In this document: one piece after another, positions 23,824 to 35,140 of the stretch
How the letters are laid out: each line of letters begins with the position of its first letter
Numbering within the stretch: position 1 is the first letter of the stretch
NCBI GenBank assembly: GCA_022495005.1
Contig: JAGYXB010001325.1
Span: 124,001-188,000, forward strand
Reading direction: 5' to 3'
Source: Rhyacophila brunnea
Taxonomy: Eukaryota; Arthropoda; Insecta; Trichoptera; Rhyacophilidae
DNA length: 64,000 bases
Notes under the pieces: generated by a model
What the model saw: only the letters and a program-made list of their open reading frames with translations
Databases searched by the model: none
What the model was told of the DNA's origin: nothing
Made by a program: the position numbers and the translations under genes

Positions 23824-24275
23824 GACTAAATGTGAAATTTTATAATGGTAATATCTCGTTTCCACCAAATTTGGACTTCCTGTAATTTACATATCTAATA
23901 CAGTTATAAAGTGGCTCAAGAAGGGTTACTTTTATTTTACAATAAAATTTGATAATAATTATTTCGTAATTTCACATTTTTTTAGGTATTTCTGTGGCTC
24001 CACATTAATTCAAACATTGAACATATGCTTATATGCTTGGATAGCATGCGTTAAACAAGACAGCAAAATTTGGACTTTACACAAGTATGTTTGTACAACC
24101 TGATTGCTTGTAACCTAGATAGATATATCAGCTAAGAAGGATTCGTTTAGAAAAGTTACAGTAAATCACCGATAATCCGGATGGTTTTTTTCATCTGATG
24201 TTCCACCGATTATGTGTCCAATTGATCATATAATTTAAATATTACAGCACCTGTCCAGGGACCAACTTTTAGTAG
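23824..24275. other. AT-rich spacer
   Basis: No gene or repeat recognised. The exact 5' start of the LINE that follows cannot be placed within about 30 bp. Confidence 0.5.
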
Positions 24276-26690
24276 GTGTTGATTTTGACGGATGTTATAT
24301 TATTATTTAGAAGTATTATTGTGTTGGGAGACTTTAATCTAACTTCAGCGCTCAACGGTGAAAGGGTCAATAGTGACCTGGAATTTATGTGCGCTGTTTT
24401 TGGATTTTCTCAGTACAATGATATTTCTAACTCTAGTAATGGGCTTCTGGATAGGGTATTCAGCAACATCAATTTGTCAGTTTCCCGATGCATGTCCCCT
24501 CTTGTAAGGGAGGATGACTATCATCCTACTTTGGTTTTTGTGCTCAGGTTTCAGTCGATTCGCCCGCTGCGAACTGACATACCCTCACATGGAACCGATC
24601 GGTACAGGGGGTGGAAGTTTGAAGGTGGAAACTTCGAGCTACTTTACTCATTAATGAGTGAAGTAGATTGGAGTGAGTTGCTTGGGCTCAGGCAAGCTGT
24701 TCGAATGGCCTATCGAACATATATGGAATCGGTAGAAGATTGCATTCGTGAAAATCCCAAATCGTTTTGGGATTATATTAAATCATTAAGAAGGGATGGC
24801 GGGTATGCCGATTCGATGAGTTGGAAAGGCGAAAAGGTGACCGGACATGGAGTGGCAGAAGCATTTGCTGGTCACTTCAGGTCTGTCTACGCAAGTAGTA
24901 TTCCTTATTTGGATGTTGCCTCTGCGTCAAGACAGCCATCATGCGGTGCCCAGTCCATTGATATTTTTTCAGTTGATGAGAGTGATGTGTTAAAATTTAT
25001 TAAAAAACTAAAAAATACTCACTCTTTGGGACCTGATAACGTCCCTCCATTTTTTTTAAAGGGGTGTGTTGATTTTGTCAAAGGCCCACTTGCATATATT
25101 TATAATCTTACAATGGAGACAGGTATCTTTCCGGAAACGTGGAAGATGTCGAAGGTTACTCCAATCCATAAGAGTGGTACAGAGTCATCATTGGAGAATT
25201 ACAGGCCGGTAGCTGTTCTCTCTGCACCAGCAAAAGTTCTTGAGATGATCATGCACAACATGATTTCTCAAAAAATTGAGTCATTTATAATAAATGAACA
25301 GCATGGATTTAGAGCAGGCCGATCAACGGAAACTAACCTGATGGTATTTACCAATTATGTGTCATCGGCCCTGGATAGAGGACACCAGGTTGACTGTTCT
25401 TACAATGACTTCTCGAAAGCATTTGACAAAGTCGATCATGATGTCCTGATGGAAAAACTCCAACTTATTGGATTGTCTGATCGATTTTTGAAGCTATTCG
25501 GGAGTTATTTTAGGAACCATCAACAATACGTATCGTATGGCCTTTATCAGTCATAGACCTTTAACACATTTTCTGGTGTCCCTCAGGGCTCAAACTTAGG
25601 GCCGTTGCTGTTCACGATTTTTATAAATGACATAGCATTGGTAATAAAAATGCTATGTTTTTGTTGTTCGCTGATGACTTGAAACTCTTTTTGGAAGTTG
25701 TCACCTTGGACGATTGTCGTCAGCTCCAACTTGATATAGATAATGTATTAAATTGGGGCAGGCGTAACAAACTAGAATTCAATATTGATAAATGCAATCT
25801 TTTATCGTTTACCAGAGCCTCAAAGTGTTGTTTTTCCAATACTCGATGCATGGCAGAGTTCTGTCACGAATATCATCTGTAAGGGATCTTGGCATTACGT
25901 TTGAGAGTAAACTGACATTTATTAGCCATATAGTTACCATTTGTAACAAGGCGCTTAAAATGTTAGGCTTCGTCATGCGTACTTCCCGGGTCTTTTCGGA
26001 TGTTACGGTATTAAAACTTTTATTTAATTTTTTAGTTCGAAGCAGACTTGAGAGTGGGTCTATTGTTTGAGCACCGCATCAGTTGAAGTATGGCCTTATG
26101 GTGGAGAGGGTTCAGAAGAAATTCTTGAGACTGCTTTACTTGAGGTTGTATGGATACTATCCGTGGCTTGAACCAACTGACTTTCACTTAGGCATGCTTA
26201 CATACTGCAGTCTGCAATTTAGAAGAAATCTTTATTTAGCTATGTATTTTTTTCGACTTATACGAGGTATAAATGAGAACTCTGCCATTCTGGGCAGTGT
26301 TGACCTGTGTGTCCCTGATAACTATCTTAGAAATAGAGAACATCAGTTGTTTATTCTCCCAAGGTGCAGAATCAACCTGCCACTGGTAATGCCAATTGGG
26401 AGGGCGATGACTATGTTCAACGAAATTGCTTCGGGTGTTGATATATTCCACCTATGTGAGGATGAGTATAGGTGGACGTTATTTTATAAATTTTTAAAAT
26501 AGGGTCTGCTTAACTCATCCGGTGTATTTCCATGTACCTATATAATAATATTTTTGTATGTACATATTTGTTTAATAACATATTATCTATCTCTTTTTAT
26601 GTCATGTTGTGAACGTCTTAAACTTATAATTTGTAATGTCCACAATATGTAAAAATAAATAAATTGAATTGAATTGAATTATGACCTTCT
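24276..26690 (+). pseudogene. 5'-truncated Jockey/CR1-like LINE
   Basis: The reading starts in the end of the endonuclease domain (IIVLGDFNL at about 24310; LDRVFSN; DDYHPTLVFVL at about 24510-24550). A long RT follows: SLGPDNVPPFFLKG (about 25027), NYRPVAVLS (25200), NEQHGFRAGRST (25295), DFSKAFDKVDHDVL (25410), SGVPQGSNLGPLLF (25573) and the catalytic FADD at about 25667-25678. The frame breaks at an in-frame TAG at about 25554, a frameshift near 25645, and further breaks near 25850 and 26070; the C-terminal part runs to TAG at 26502. The 3' end has TTGAA repeats (about 26660-26680), a common LINE tail. Dead copy. Confidence 0.92.
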
Positions 26691-28563
26691 TTAAACAATT
26701 AAATTTGAAGTATCTGCTGAAGTCATATTATCGACCGTGTTTAGGAAAAGGACGTAACCCTCACTGAACAAATTTTACAGGAGAGGCAAAAAACGTTTTT
26801 TGAGAGTTTTTGGTTTAATATTTTTTAAAAAATAGGCAGACATTGGGTGCATGATGATTGATGATTTGGGGTAATATATTTTCAATCTAATAATAATTAA
26901 AAAAGTTATTACAGAAAAATCATTAAAATTGAGGATAAATGCTTTTTTCTATAAATTAAAAATTAATCAATCTCAATTAAAACCTGAATTTAGATAATAA
27001 TTCGGCGTTTGCGGCTTTCTTCCTTTTTATAGAACGTGTATTTAGTTGTACACATTGTTAATATCTAATAAAAGCACTTTTCGAAAAATCGAGGGTTACG
27101 CCCTTTTTCCTAACCACAGTTGTTATGTATTACTAAGGCAAATGAGATATTTGATGAAAGAAATCTTGAGGATATTATTGTATAGAATAATACATATATA
27201 TTTTATTTATATTATATTTCGTCCAATGATAATGATATTAAAATTATTTATAGAAAAAAGGATCTATGGAAAATATTCTGATAAAGTTAATGAATTGGTT
27301 GATAATTGAGTTAATAATTGAAATCCCTTTCAGTCGATGTTTTAGTAATAGTGCTATGGCAACATCTGCGCATACTTATGAAGAAAAGCTCCATTATTAT
27401 TTTGACAAAAAAGACACAACCGTTTAATTAAGATTTGTTAACTTTTTGCAACAATATCGCAAAATATTAAGGACTTTGGTCCATATGAATTCTGTTTGAT
27501 TGTAAAAAAAGTGTTTTCATATATTAGATAAAATGCAATAAACACTAAGTTTGCAGCCACACGTCTCTGTAAGCAATCTTTCTTTTTGATGGCCATCTTT
27601 AAAACTAAATATATTGAATCTTCTTGATGGAGTGTTCTGTGGTTGTCTTATATATATCGCTGAAGACAATTTCGGTAATTTCAGTAAGTAACATTTTTGT
27701 ATGATAGAACAAAACAACAACAATATTATAATCCTGAGAGTTTATATGAAAATTAGTGGTCAATGTGTCCTTTTTAGCCACCACTTTTATGCGTTTGGGC
27801 TCCACCTCTAAACAAAATCTTTCAAGCATCGCAACCTCAAGATTAAAAAGTTGAACAATCAGAAGTATCATTGAAACACGCAAAACAAGTTTGCAAAAGT
27901 GTATTTATGCTGCAATGCAATAAAAATATTTGAATAGTGTACTGAAAAATGTTGGCAAGAATTGCACTATAGCTTACAAAGAAAATGTGAAGAGTGGCTG
28001 AATGATACACGGGTGCTGACCGCTGACTAGAGACGCTAGCTTGAGGTAAGAATGTGATGTCCACTCACTTTAATTTTCCCTTGCAATCCAATCACTGGAT
28101 TTTCGGTTATATGGAACACTGCTGTTTTTTTTTTAATAATGTTAGTTTGGATGTTCAGTGTTTTACTGTGAACATAGTTCATGTATCGCCTAAGAGATGG
28201 CAGTAACAAGAATAATTATATTTATATAAATAACATTTTACAGATGGCAGTATAAACTATTTTATAATAGATTGAATTTATAAGAATTTCCTTACTATAT
28301 TTTCCTATTAACTTATGTATAATTAAAATAATGGCAGACAATACTTCTACATCTAATATTTGCTTCTATAAAGATGAAGATGAAAGACATGACGTGTCAG
28401 AAAATTCTTATTAGATGTAAGATTTGTATTTTCTTAAAAATCATATTGTTAAGTATATTATTTACAAAGGATTTTAATAGGTTTAAATACGTACATAATA
28501 TTATTGGGCTAAAATGGTATTTAGACATTGTTTTGAGAAAAATAGTGTGAAAACATTTTTTTT
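26691..28563. other. Unassigned AT-rich sequence
   Basis: Apart from the repeat at 26741-27135 nothing is recognised. Open frames at 27517-28064 on the minus strand are AT-rich and unconvincing. Near 28195 and 28245 the phrase GATGGCAGTA is repeated. Confidence 0.45.
26741..27135. repeat. Dispersed repeat, copy 2, with an inverted outlier
   Basis: 27036-27135 matches 17985-18082 in direct orientation. Its segment GGGTTACGCCCTTTTTCC also occurs inverted at 26742-26762 (GGAAAAGGACGTAACCC), so the interval 26741-27113 is bounded by an inverted repeat of about 20 bp. It may be a MITE or a folded retroelement end; no clear target duplication. Confidence 0.6.
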
Positions 28564-28570
28564 TCTAAGC

Positions 28571-29113
28571 TGGCTCGCACATATAAACTTGTCTCGACTG
28601 CAACACGTCGAATTTGTCGATGCGACAAAACTCACGTAATCTAATGGACCTTTGCACACCGATGGAATGCAATATTTCAGTTTGAAACAAACACCTGGTG
28701 TCCGCTGGCAATAAATTTCACACGACTCGCATAGCATGTGTCTCGCCCTCTGTGTTTCAGTTACGGATGCGCACACACCACGAGTCAACCATTTATAATT
28801 CAAACTTTAAACGTCAAATGCGCCGGTTGCCGTATCTCTTACGAACCTGCGTTCAAGGATTAAAAAATATCTGTATTCATTTGATTATACATGGAGAGAG
28901 CACTCCAAAAGATATCTACGGTATCAACACATAATAATCGCTGTTTCGGCGTCTGATGTAATTTTTGCGCAATGGTGTTTCATTTTTGTTGACTTTGACG
29001 TTGACTTTGATCGCGTCATTGTCGCTATGTGCCTTTGTACTCGGCCAACTATACAACATGAATGCGACATTCCTACGTTTGATTAGACGAGACGAGTTTA
29101 GATGTGCGAGCCA
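28571..29113. mobile_element. MITE with 25-bp terminal inverted repeats
   Basis: The left end reads TGGCTCGCACATATAAACTT; the right end read inward is TGGCTCGCACATCTAAACTC, and the match continues through GTCTCG. The flanks TCTAAGC (28564-28570) and TCTAATC (29114-29120) could be a 7-bp target duplication with one change. The interior includes CACGACTCGCATAGCATG and no transposase. Superfamily not assigned. Confidence 0.78.
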
Positions 29114-29501
29114 TCTAATCAGTAGAGAAATTTTTGACAATCAAAAAAAAATGTGAAGTTTGTGTAACTACTGAATTTATTGTGAATTTATTAAACAGTA
29201 CAATAATAATATAAAATGGCATTATAATATGTCTCAAAATGGGTCTAATAGTATTTAGAGTAGGTAGGTAGATAATTAAGATTTGAACAAATTATGGAAA
29301 TTATTTTTGTTGGGTAAAAATGGGCTTATTAATAATATTATAGGTAGTTAGTTGTTAGGTGGGTACGTCTATAAACTGATATTTCAAGTATTTGTGCGTT
29401 AAATGGGTTTGTTTTTAATAATAAAGTAATTTTTTCACAAACTCGTGACTAAGGAACTTTGAAGAAATAACAAGACAAACGCTTCTCATGATGATACGTA
29501 G

Positions 29502-30331
29502 CAGTGGCGAAGGGTGGAGGTAGGCTGCTAAGATCCGACATATTGACTGCTTAATCTGCAAACAGGCTGACTTCATTTGGGCAAATTGTTCAGGAAGGAG
29601 AACTAACTTAATAATTTAACTATCGAGCAGAATTTGACAATTCCAAAAATACACTTGGATTTTTTTTTACAGATAAGCTGCACTATAAATTAATTCACTA
29701 TTTTATCTTCGATTTTATATAATATGTAAAGAAAATTGTTATATTGAAATTTGGCACCTGCAGTTGGCTGTGTGAAGAACGATAAAGCCGCGTTGACACG
29801 GTCCAAGTACGATCCAAGTGCACTTGGACCGAGTGCCATCCAAGCGCACTCGTATGAGACAGCTTCATACAAATTACTCCTATCCAAGCTAACTTGGATG
29901 AGTAGCACGCTAGTAGTAGTAGCTGGGATAGGAATAATATAAGTAGATAATAGTCAAAAAATATTCGTTTATCTATAAAATATCTAAAATTATGAAACTA
30001 AACCATTCATAATTTTAGATATTTTATAGATAGAAGAATATTTTTTATTGATTATGGTTTGGTTTAAATAAAAAAAACAATACCATCTGTAATAATATGT
30101 ATTCTTAATTCAACTATGAAAAATTGTGCACTATTTTGTCGGATCGCCCATAGCATATCTAAACTATTATGGTTTGGATTAGGCAGGGCTTAATTGAATT
30201 TTAAAAACTAACCAGCACCATCTGGAAATTGTATTCTTAGTTCAATGAAAACAAAATAAGTATGTCTTAAAAAGTTTAGAGTGCACTATTTATGTCGAAT
30301 CTTAACAGCCTACTTCTACCCCTCGCCACTG
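29502..30331. mobile_element. Non-autonomous hAT element (830 bp)
   Basis: Left end CAGTGGCGAAGGGTGGAGG, right end read inward CAGTGGCGAGGGGTAGAAG. The 8-bp duplication ATACGTAG is perfect at 29494-29501 and 30332-30339. The interior has a strong palindrome (29962-30040) and two related segments containing CAGCACCATCTG-like strings. The right half is repeated at 56840-57235. No transposase remains. Confidence 0.93.
29962..30040. repeat. Long hairpin inside the hAT element
   Basis: Arms 29962-29996 and 30006-30040 are reverse complements at 33 of 35 positions around a 9-base loop. Core arm text is TCTATAAAATATCTAAAATT. The related copy near 56840 shows a degraded version, so the hairpin is a property of the family and not a local accident. 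Confidence 0.85.
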
Positions 30332-30408
30332 ATACGTAGAGAATTCACTGATAATGAAATAAAGCATAATATTAATATTAAATTAGTTTAAATAATGAGA
30401 CAATAATA

Positions 30409-31914
30409 CTGCCCCCATAAGCAAAAACACAGCTAATGGGAAAAAATGAGAAATTAAAGTAAGTATGAGGTGACATACTAGATAAAATTCTGAACATAAT
30501 TGCATAACAAAATAAACTGGAAATCATTTATTTTAATATAGAAATCATCATAATGTGTTCACTACTTTTGCAAAAATGTTAGGCTTTTCGATGCAACAAA
30601 ACAGTAAATAATGATTCATAAGCAAAAACACAGCACATCTATCGATTTGCTGTGTTTTTTGCTTAAAAACGCTGGCTTACTGTTTTTTTTGTTTATGATT
30701 CTAGAATTTTTACACAAACGTAATACCGCATGTAACTGGTAATAATGAGATAACCTCAAATTAATCATTCACTAACTTCATATCGCCCTACATTTTTAAT
30801 GATAATTTAATACTCAAATGTGATTAAGTTCTAAATTGGATTAGGAATTGTGAAAAAAAGATTCTCAACTTTATTTTGGAGAGTATGCAATTGGATAAAC
30901 TTGATCAAAATGCTGCAAAATCCAATGAAATTATAATGGAAAGTAAAATGCTAATGACCAGTTAATTACATTTTAATTACCACATTTAAATATCATGTTA
31001 ATTATATCTAATGGACAACTACTGAAAACGCGCCAGCCCATTGTTAGCACTAAATGAGTTATTAATTTTAATCTTAATCTATCATAAAACACATTTCTAA
31101 CTATCTAGTTTTATTAAATTAATGATATTTGTACTCACGTCTCTGAACATTTGATATTTAAAAATAATGCAAACGGAAATTCCTCAATATTCCCTTTTTC
31201 CAATGCGAGCCGCATAACTGCTTCTACGTTTACATCTGTCAACTAGCTTCGATATTCGTTTTTTATGAAGTGCATTACACTGAATAATCTTTCACAGTAT
31301 ACAGTAGTAGGAAAAATTGACAATATTAACTCATTTAGTCCTGACACTGCGACTGGCCATTAGATATAGTTAACATGATATTTAAATGTGGTAATTAAAT
31401 ATTAATTAACAGGTCAGCAGTTTATGGATCATATATGGAAAAGAAGAAATGCATAATTCAAAAATAAGGAAGAGTAATGCCTACAAATAGGATGGCGTTT
31501 TGCGAGTCTTCCCACCAAAACTGACGGATTTTTGTATATTTAAAAATATATATTGTCATTCCAATATTATTTAATGAACAAAATACCATTACAAGTATTT
31601 AATTTTTCAAAAATATCCATTACAATTTAAATTATAAGCAAAAAACATATTTACTGTTTTTTTCCTTATGAAACTGACATTATTCCATTCAAAATCATAA
31701 ATAAAAAGACAATAGTGGAGTTTTATAATCAATATTTTTGTAATTTTGCAATTTTTATGTAATGAAAATATCAATTTTTAAATAATCTATTATAAACCGA
31801 AACATTTATTAAAATTGATTAACTTTTAATGAAGCAGCAATGAAAAACATGATAACCTCTCTTTTCTCAAAATTGACTTTTTCCCATTAGCTGTGTTTTT
31901 GCTTATGGGGGCAG
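30409..31914. mobile_element. 1.5-kb element with perfect 37-bp inverted termini
   Basis: 30409-30445 and 31878-31914 are exact reverse complements over 37 bases, beginning CTGCCCCCATAAGC. The internal part of the terminus, ATAAGCAAAAACACAGC, is repeated at about 30617 and in inverted, slightly altered form at about 30646-30663. The flanks (AATAATA and ATTATAT) give no certain duplication. A second inverted-repeat element lies inside (30957-31412). The perfect termini suggest recent activity; superfamily unknown. Confidence 0.85.
30957..31412 (-). mobile_element. Inner inverted-repeat element with hAT C-terminal remnant
   Basis: Inverted repeats of about 70 bp: 30957-31023 contains TTAATTACCACATTTAAATA and 31350-31412 its reverse complement. 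Between them the minus strand (about 31355-31125) reads FPTTVYCERLFSVMHFIKNEYRS, a stop, then LTDVNVEAVMRLALEKGN. This is the C-terminal dimerisation region of hAT transposases. It looks like a deletion derivative keeping the 3' end of its gene. Target duplication not found. Confidence 0.65.
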
Positions 31915-31921
31915 ATTATAT

Positions 31922-32611
31922 TTGTAAGGTGTAATTTTTTTTCTATAATAATAATAGTCATTCCTATTAAATTTGGTTGGAATGTCAACGGAAAACCTTA
32001 AAACAGAACGCTTTAAGTTAATTTTTCCTACAATAAATGTAAGTACTTAATAGAAAACAGTAACCAACCGTTAATAATATTATTTCTAGTAAATTTTATC
32101 CGTACCTAGTCGATCGCATTGTATTAATGCTTTTGAAATTTGTATGTTTTAGGGGTATAATAATCTATGAATATCGGTAGATTTCTTGAGACGATGTTTT
32201 CGCAGTGATATCTAACTTTGTACGTATAAAATGTGTCCACATTGTAACTCACCGTATAAAGGCATGGGCAAGACCGTCGAAACCGAATTCGGATAAAATT
32301 ACAAACACTCTTGAGTTCGCCGGGCAAAAGGACATCGTCCCTTCCGGAATGCAGATTTCGACGCAACACAAAAGAGGCGAAATGCCGCACCCCTCGGGGG
32401 CCTTCTCACTGAACCGGGTATAAAACAATATCACTAACTTTAAAACGAACAATAACATACGCTTACCACATCCAAAACAACTGAAATGTTGCATTCTAAT
32501 TATGTTACAAATTCATTACGACTAAATCGATTCGCGTCCGTCCGATTGTCCCACAGCAATTCACGCCGCTCGAAGCGGGGAAGGCGAGAGCGCGAGCACC
32601 AGCCGGAGAGG
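31922..32611. other. Spacer and probable 3' flank of the dipeptidase gene
   Basis: The first 300 bp are AT-rich. A GC-richer block at about 32260-32420 and the GC-rich 32540-32611 lie downstream of the dipeptidase stop and may be 3' untranslated sequence. No AATAAA is seen on the minus strand immediately after the stop. Confidence 0.35.
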
Positions 32612-33970
32612 TCAAGACAGCATGTAGGCGCAGGAGGCGGCGTCTCTGGCGCGGGCCGCTTCCGGCGGAGCGAGCTCCTCGGCGGGCAGCACGGCGGCCA
32701 GCCGCCACTTGTCGCGCACCTCCTCCACCCGCGCCAGGACCCGCACCACGTTCAGCCCGGCCAGCTTCATCACGTCCCTCTCGCTCCACGCCGGGTCGGC
32801 CAGCAGCTCCGCCAGCAGGTGCGGGTACCTTGACACGTCCTCCAGCCCCGCCGGTGTCATGTTGATTCCGTCGTACCCCGCTCCAATCCCGACGTGGTCC
32901 ACTCCGGCGATCTTCCGTATGTGATTTATGTGACCGATCACGTCCTTGATGGTCGCCGTATCGTTGCACGTGACCAGCTGCGAAAAGAAGTTGACCATGA
33001 CGACGCCGCCGTTGTCCGCCACCATCCGCAGGATGTCGTCCGGAACGTTGCGAGACGAATTGCACACGGACATTGCGCCCGAATGCGAAAACACGACGGG
33101 CGCGCGAGTCGCGTTCAGGGCGTCGCGCGCCGTAGCGGCCGCCGCGTGGGACAGGTCCACCAGCATTCCGAGCCTGTTCATCTCTCGGATGACCGTCCGT
33201 CCGAAGGGCGTGAGACCCTTCTCGCCGCCCGCGGCGCCCGCCCACGGCGTGTCGCACGTGTGCGTCACCGTGAGATACCTCGCGCCCAAACCGTACAGGG
33301 ATCGCAGCACGGCCAGCGAATTTCCTAGCGAATGACCTCCCTCCACTCCTATCAGAGAGGCGATCCGGCCGCCGCGATGGATGTCGAGAAGTTCCCGCGA
33401 ACCGGTCACGAGGCTGAGATGTCGAGGGTTCAGCTCGATGAGACGCTTGATGACGTCGATCTGCTCCAGGGTGAGTTGCACGGCGTCCGAGTGCTGCGCG
33501 GCGCACGGCACGTAAGCGGACCAGAATTGCGCGCCGACGAGACCGGCTCGCAGGCGAGGAATGTCCGTGTGCGACCATTGACTGCGGGCCCACGGCTCAA
33601 CGCGCGCCAAGTCAGCGCTCAGATTGAGTCCTCCGATCTTGTTGTGCATGAATTTCCTCACGTTCCACGCGAGATCGTTGTGACCGTCGACGAGAGGGGC
33701 GTCTCGGAGGAGCTTGCGGACGATGTCGAGGCGAGCTTGAGGCGTGTCCCGGCGACCGGCTCCGCCCAGCGCGATGGGAAGGCCGAGGCCCGCTCCCAGC
33801 GCCGCCACGATGAGGCACATGACGAGGCAAAGGCACCAAGGACTGCGGGCGGGGGCGGGGGCCTTCACCGGGTCCCCGGATGAGCTGTAGCTGCTGGAGG
33901 CTGAGTCCGGCGGCAGGAAATGACCTCCGTTGCAACGCTCTGCCACGTCTGGCAAATCTCTGCCGGCACC
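32612..33970 (-). CDS. Membrane dipeptidase (peptidase M19), 3'-terminal exon
   Basis: A zinc metallopeptidase that hydrolyses dipeptides outside the cell; vertebrate relatives DPEP1-3 also open leukotriene D4. The exon gives 452 residues. After about 42 Ser/Pro-rich residues comes a hydrophobic segment (about 43-69, [20 protein letters not shown]), then the M19 barrel. Metal and catalytic positions are all present: GHND (H97, D99), GVEGGHS (E210), THTCDTPWA (H237), DLSHA (H275), APVVFSHS with R289 just before, and GIGAGYDGI (D367). The C-terminus ends SCAYMLS, matching the cysteine that links DPEP1 dimers, with no hydrophobic GPI tail, so a type II signal-anchored enzyme is inferred. The exon opens at TTTTCAG|GGT in phase 0; no in-frame ATG precedes it before a stop, so upstream exon(s) are missing here. 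Its GC content is about twice that of its surroundings. Confidence 0.95.
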   Translation of the reverse strand, partial: GAGRDLPDVAERCNGGHFLPPDSASSSYSSSGDPVKAPAPARSPWCLCLVMCLIVAALGAGLGLPIALGGAGRRDTPQARLDIVRKLLRDAPLVDGHNDLAWNVRKFMHNKIGGLNLSADLARVEPWARSQWSHTDIPRLRAGLVGAQFWSAYVPCAAQHSDAVQLTLEQIDVIKRLIELNPRHLSLVTGSRELLDIHRGGRIASLIGVEGGHSLGNSLAVLRSLYGLGARYLTVTHTCDTPWAGAAGGEKGLTPFGRTVIREMNRLGMLVDLSHAAAATARDALNATRAPVVFSHSGAMSVCNSSRNVPDDILRMVADNGGVVMVNFFSQLVTCNDTATIKDVIGHINHIRKIAGVDHVGIGAGYDGINMTPAGLEDVSRYPHLLAELLADPAWSERDVMKLAGLNVVRVLARVEEVRDKWRLAAVLPAEELAPPEAARARDAASCAYMLS

Positions 33971-34221
33971 CTGAAAACCCACATCAAAGTTCGATTAGGT
34001 ATTGCTATCAAGTTTTTTTTAAAGGTCACAGAGGAATAGATAAGATAAGTAAGTTAACCAGAAACGCATTGTAGATGCTTACTAGCCTGAGTATTATGAA
34101 GACTGTTTTATGCATAATATAAGACGTCGTTTGACTATTGATATTGTGTTTAGACTCATTCTTAGGACGATCGGGCTAAATCGGACCTCGCGTTGTAGGT
34201 ATTGGGCTTTGCGCCATAGGT

Positions 34222-34628
34222 CAATGTTTCTTAACCGCAAAAATCATCCGCGGACCACAAAAAAATCAAAAAATGTTTTGCGGACCATAAACATTGGAAT
34301 AAAATAATAAATATTTATATTTACACTATTTTTGAAACAACTGTCGAAATATAATACATCCCCACTTCAAATGTTGGGTTTCTAGATAAACCACACCCCC
34401 GTCATTCTATGAAACGATTTATACTATGTATATACAATAGTGTCATTCATTCCGGAAATGACTTCTTAAATTCATTGTAAACCCCTGAGTTCTGAAAGAT
34501 ATTTATTACTTGAAATTTAATAAAAGCTTTTAAAAATGGATTCTAACTATTTTTGAAGTGCACAAAATTTTTGCGGCCCACCCAAAAATCTTCGCGGAAC
34601 AACTATGAGAATAAGTTAAGAAACTATG
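34222..34628. mobile_element. Small hAT MITE (407 bp)
   Basis: Left end CAATGTTTCTTAAC, right end read inward CATAGTTTCTTAAC. Flanks CCATAGGT (34214-34221) and CCCTAGGT (34629-34636) agree at 7 of 8 bases. Subterminal parts contain CGCGGACCAC and GCGGCCCACCC, as in hAT elements with CAGTGTTTCTCAAC-type ends. No coding capacity. Confidence 0.85.
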
Positions 34629-34636
34629 CCCTAGGT

Positions 34637-34975
34637 GACATCGGGTATCGATATATAAATAAATATATTATATAATATATAAAAATTACTTTATAATGAT
34701 AGTATTTTTTAGCAAATGTATCTAAATATGTACACAAACGACATACCTACGTAAACCTTAAAAAAAATGTAAAGGTAAGATACGGTTACAGATGTTTACA
34801 AATACCTAGTAGTTGAACTATTGGTACTTTCTTCTTCGAATCATGTTTCAATAAATTTATATTATGAAGTGTTCTTAGATGTGTATGTGCCCCACTGGTA
34901 ATTCCACCTAATGTTTTATTACCTACTCCTAGTTTATTTTTTTGGTAGAAAAAAAGGCATCATAGGCAGTTAGGC
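34637..34975. other. AT-rich spacer
   Basis: Nothing recognised between the hAT MITE and the LINE. Confidence 0.5.
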
Positions 34976-35140
34976 ATCCTAAACTTCTCGAACTCTTACA
35001 GGAGAAAGGCATCGATGCAAGAGACATTCAACTGATAGCTAACTTATATTGGAATCAAACAGCGAATATTAAGATCGAAAACGAAATCAGTGGAGAGGTA
35101 AAAATTCGTCGCGGTGTAAGACAGAGGTCTATATTGTCAC

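Noticed and set aside
32505..33593. Long second minus-strand frame overlapping the dipeptidase
   Set aside because: Arg/Gly/Ala-rich product of a GC-rich exon read in the wrong frame; no domain. The M19 motifs are all in the other frame.
32894..33883. Long plus-strand frames opposite the dipeptidase
   Set aside because: Antisense shadows caused by high GC content and few stop codons.
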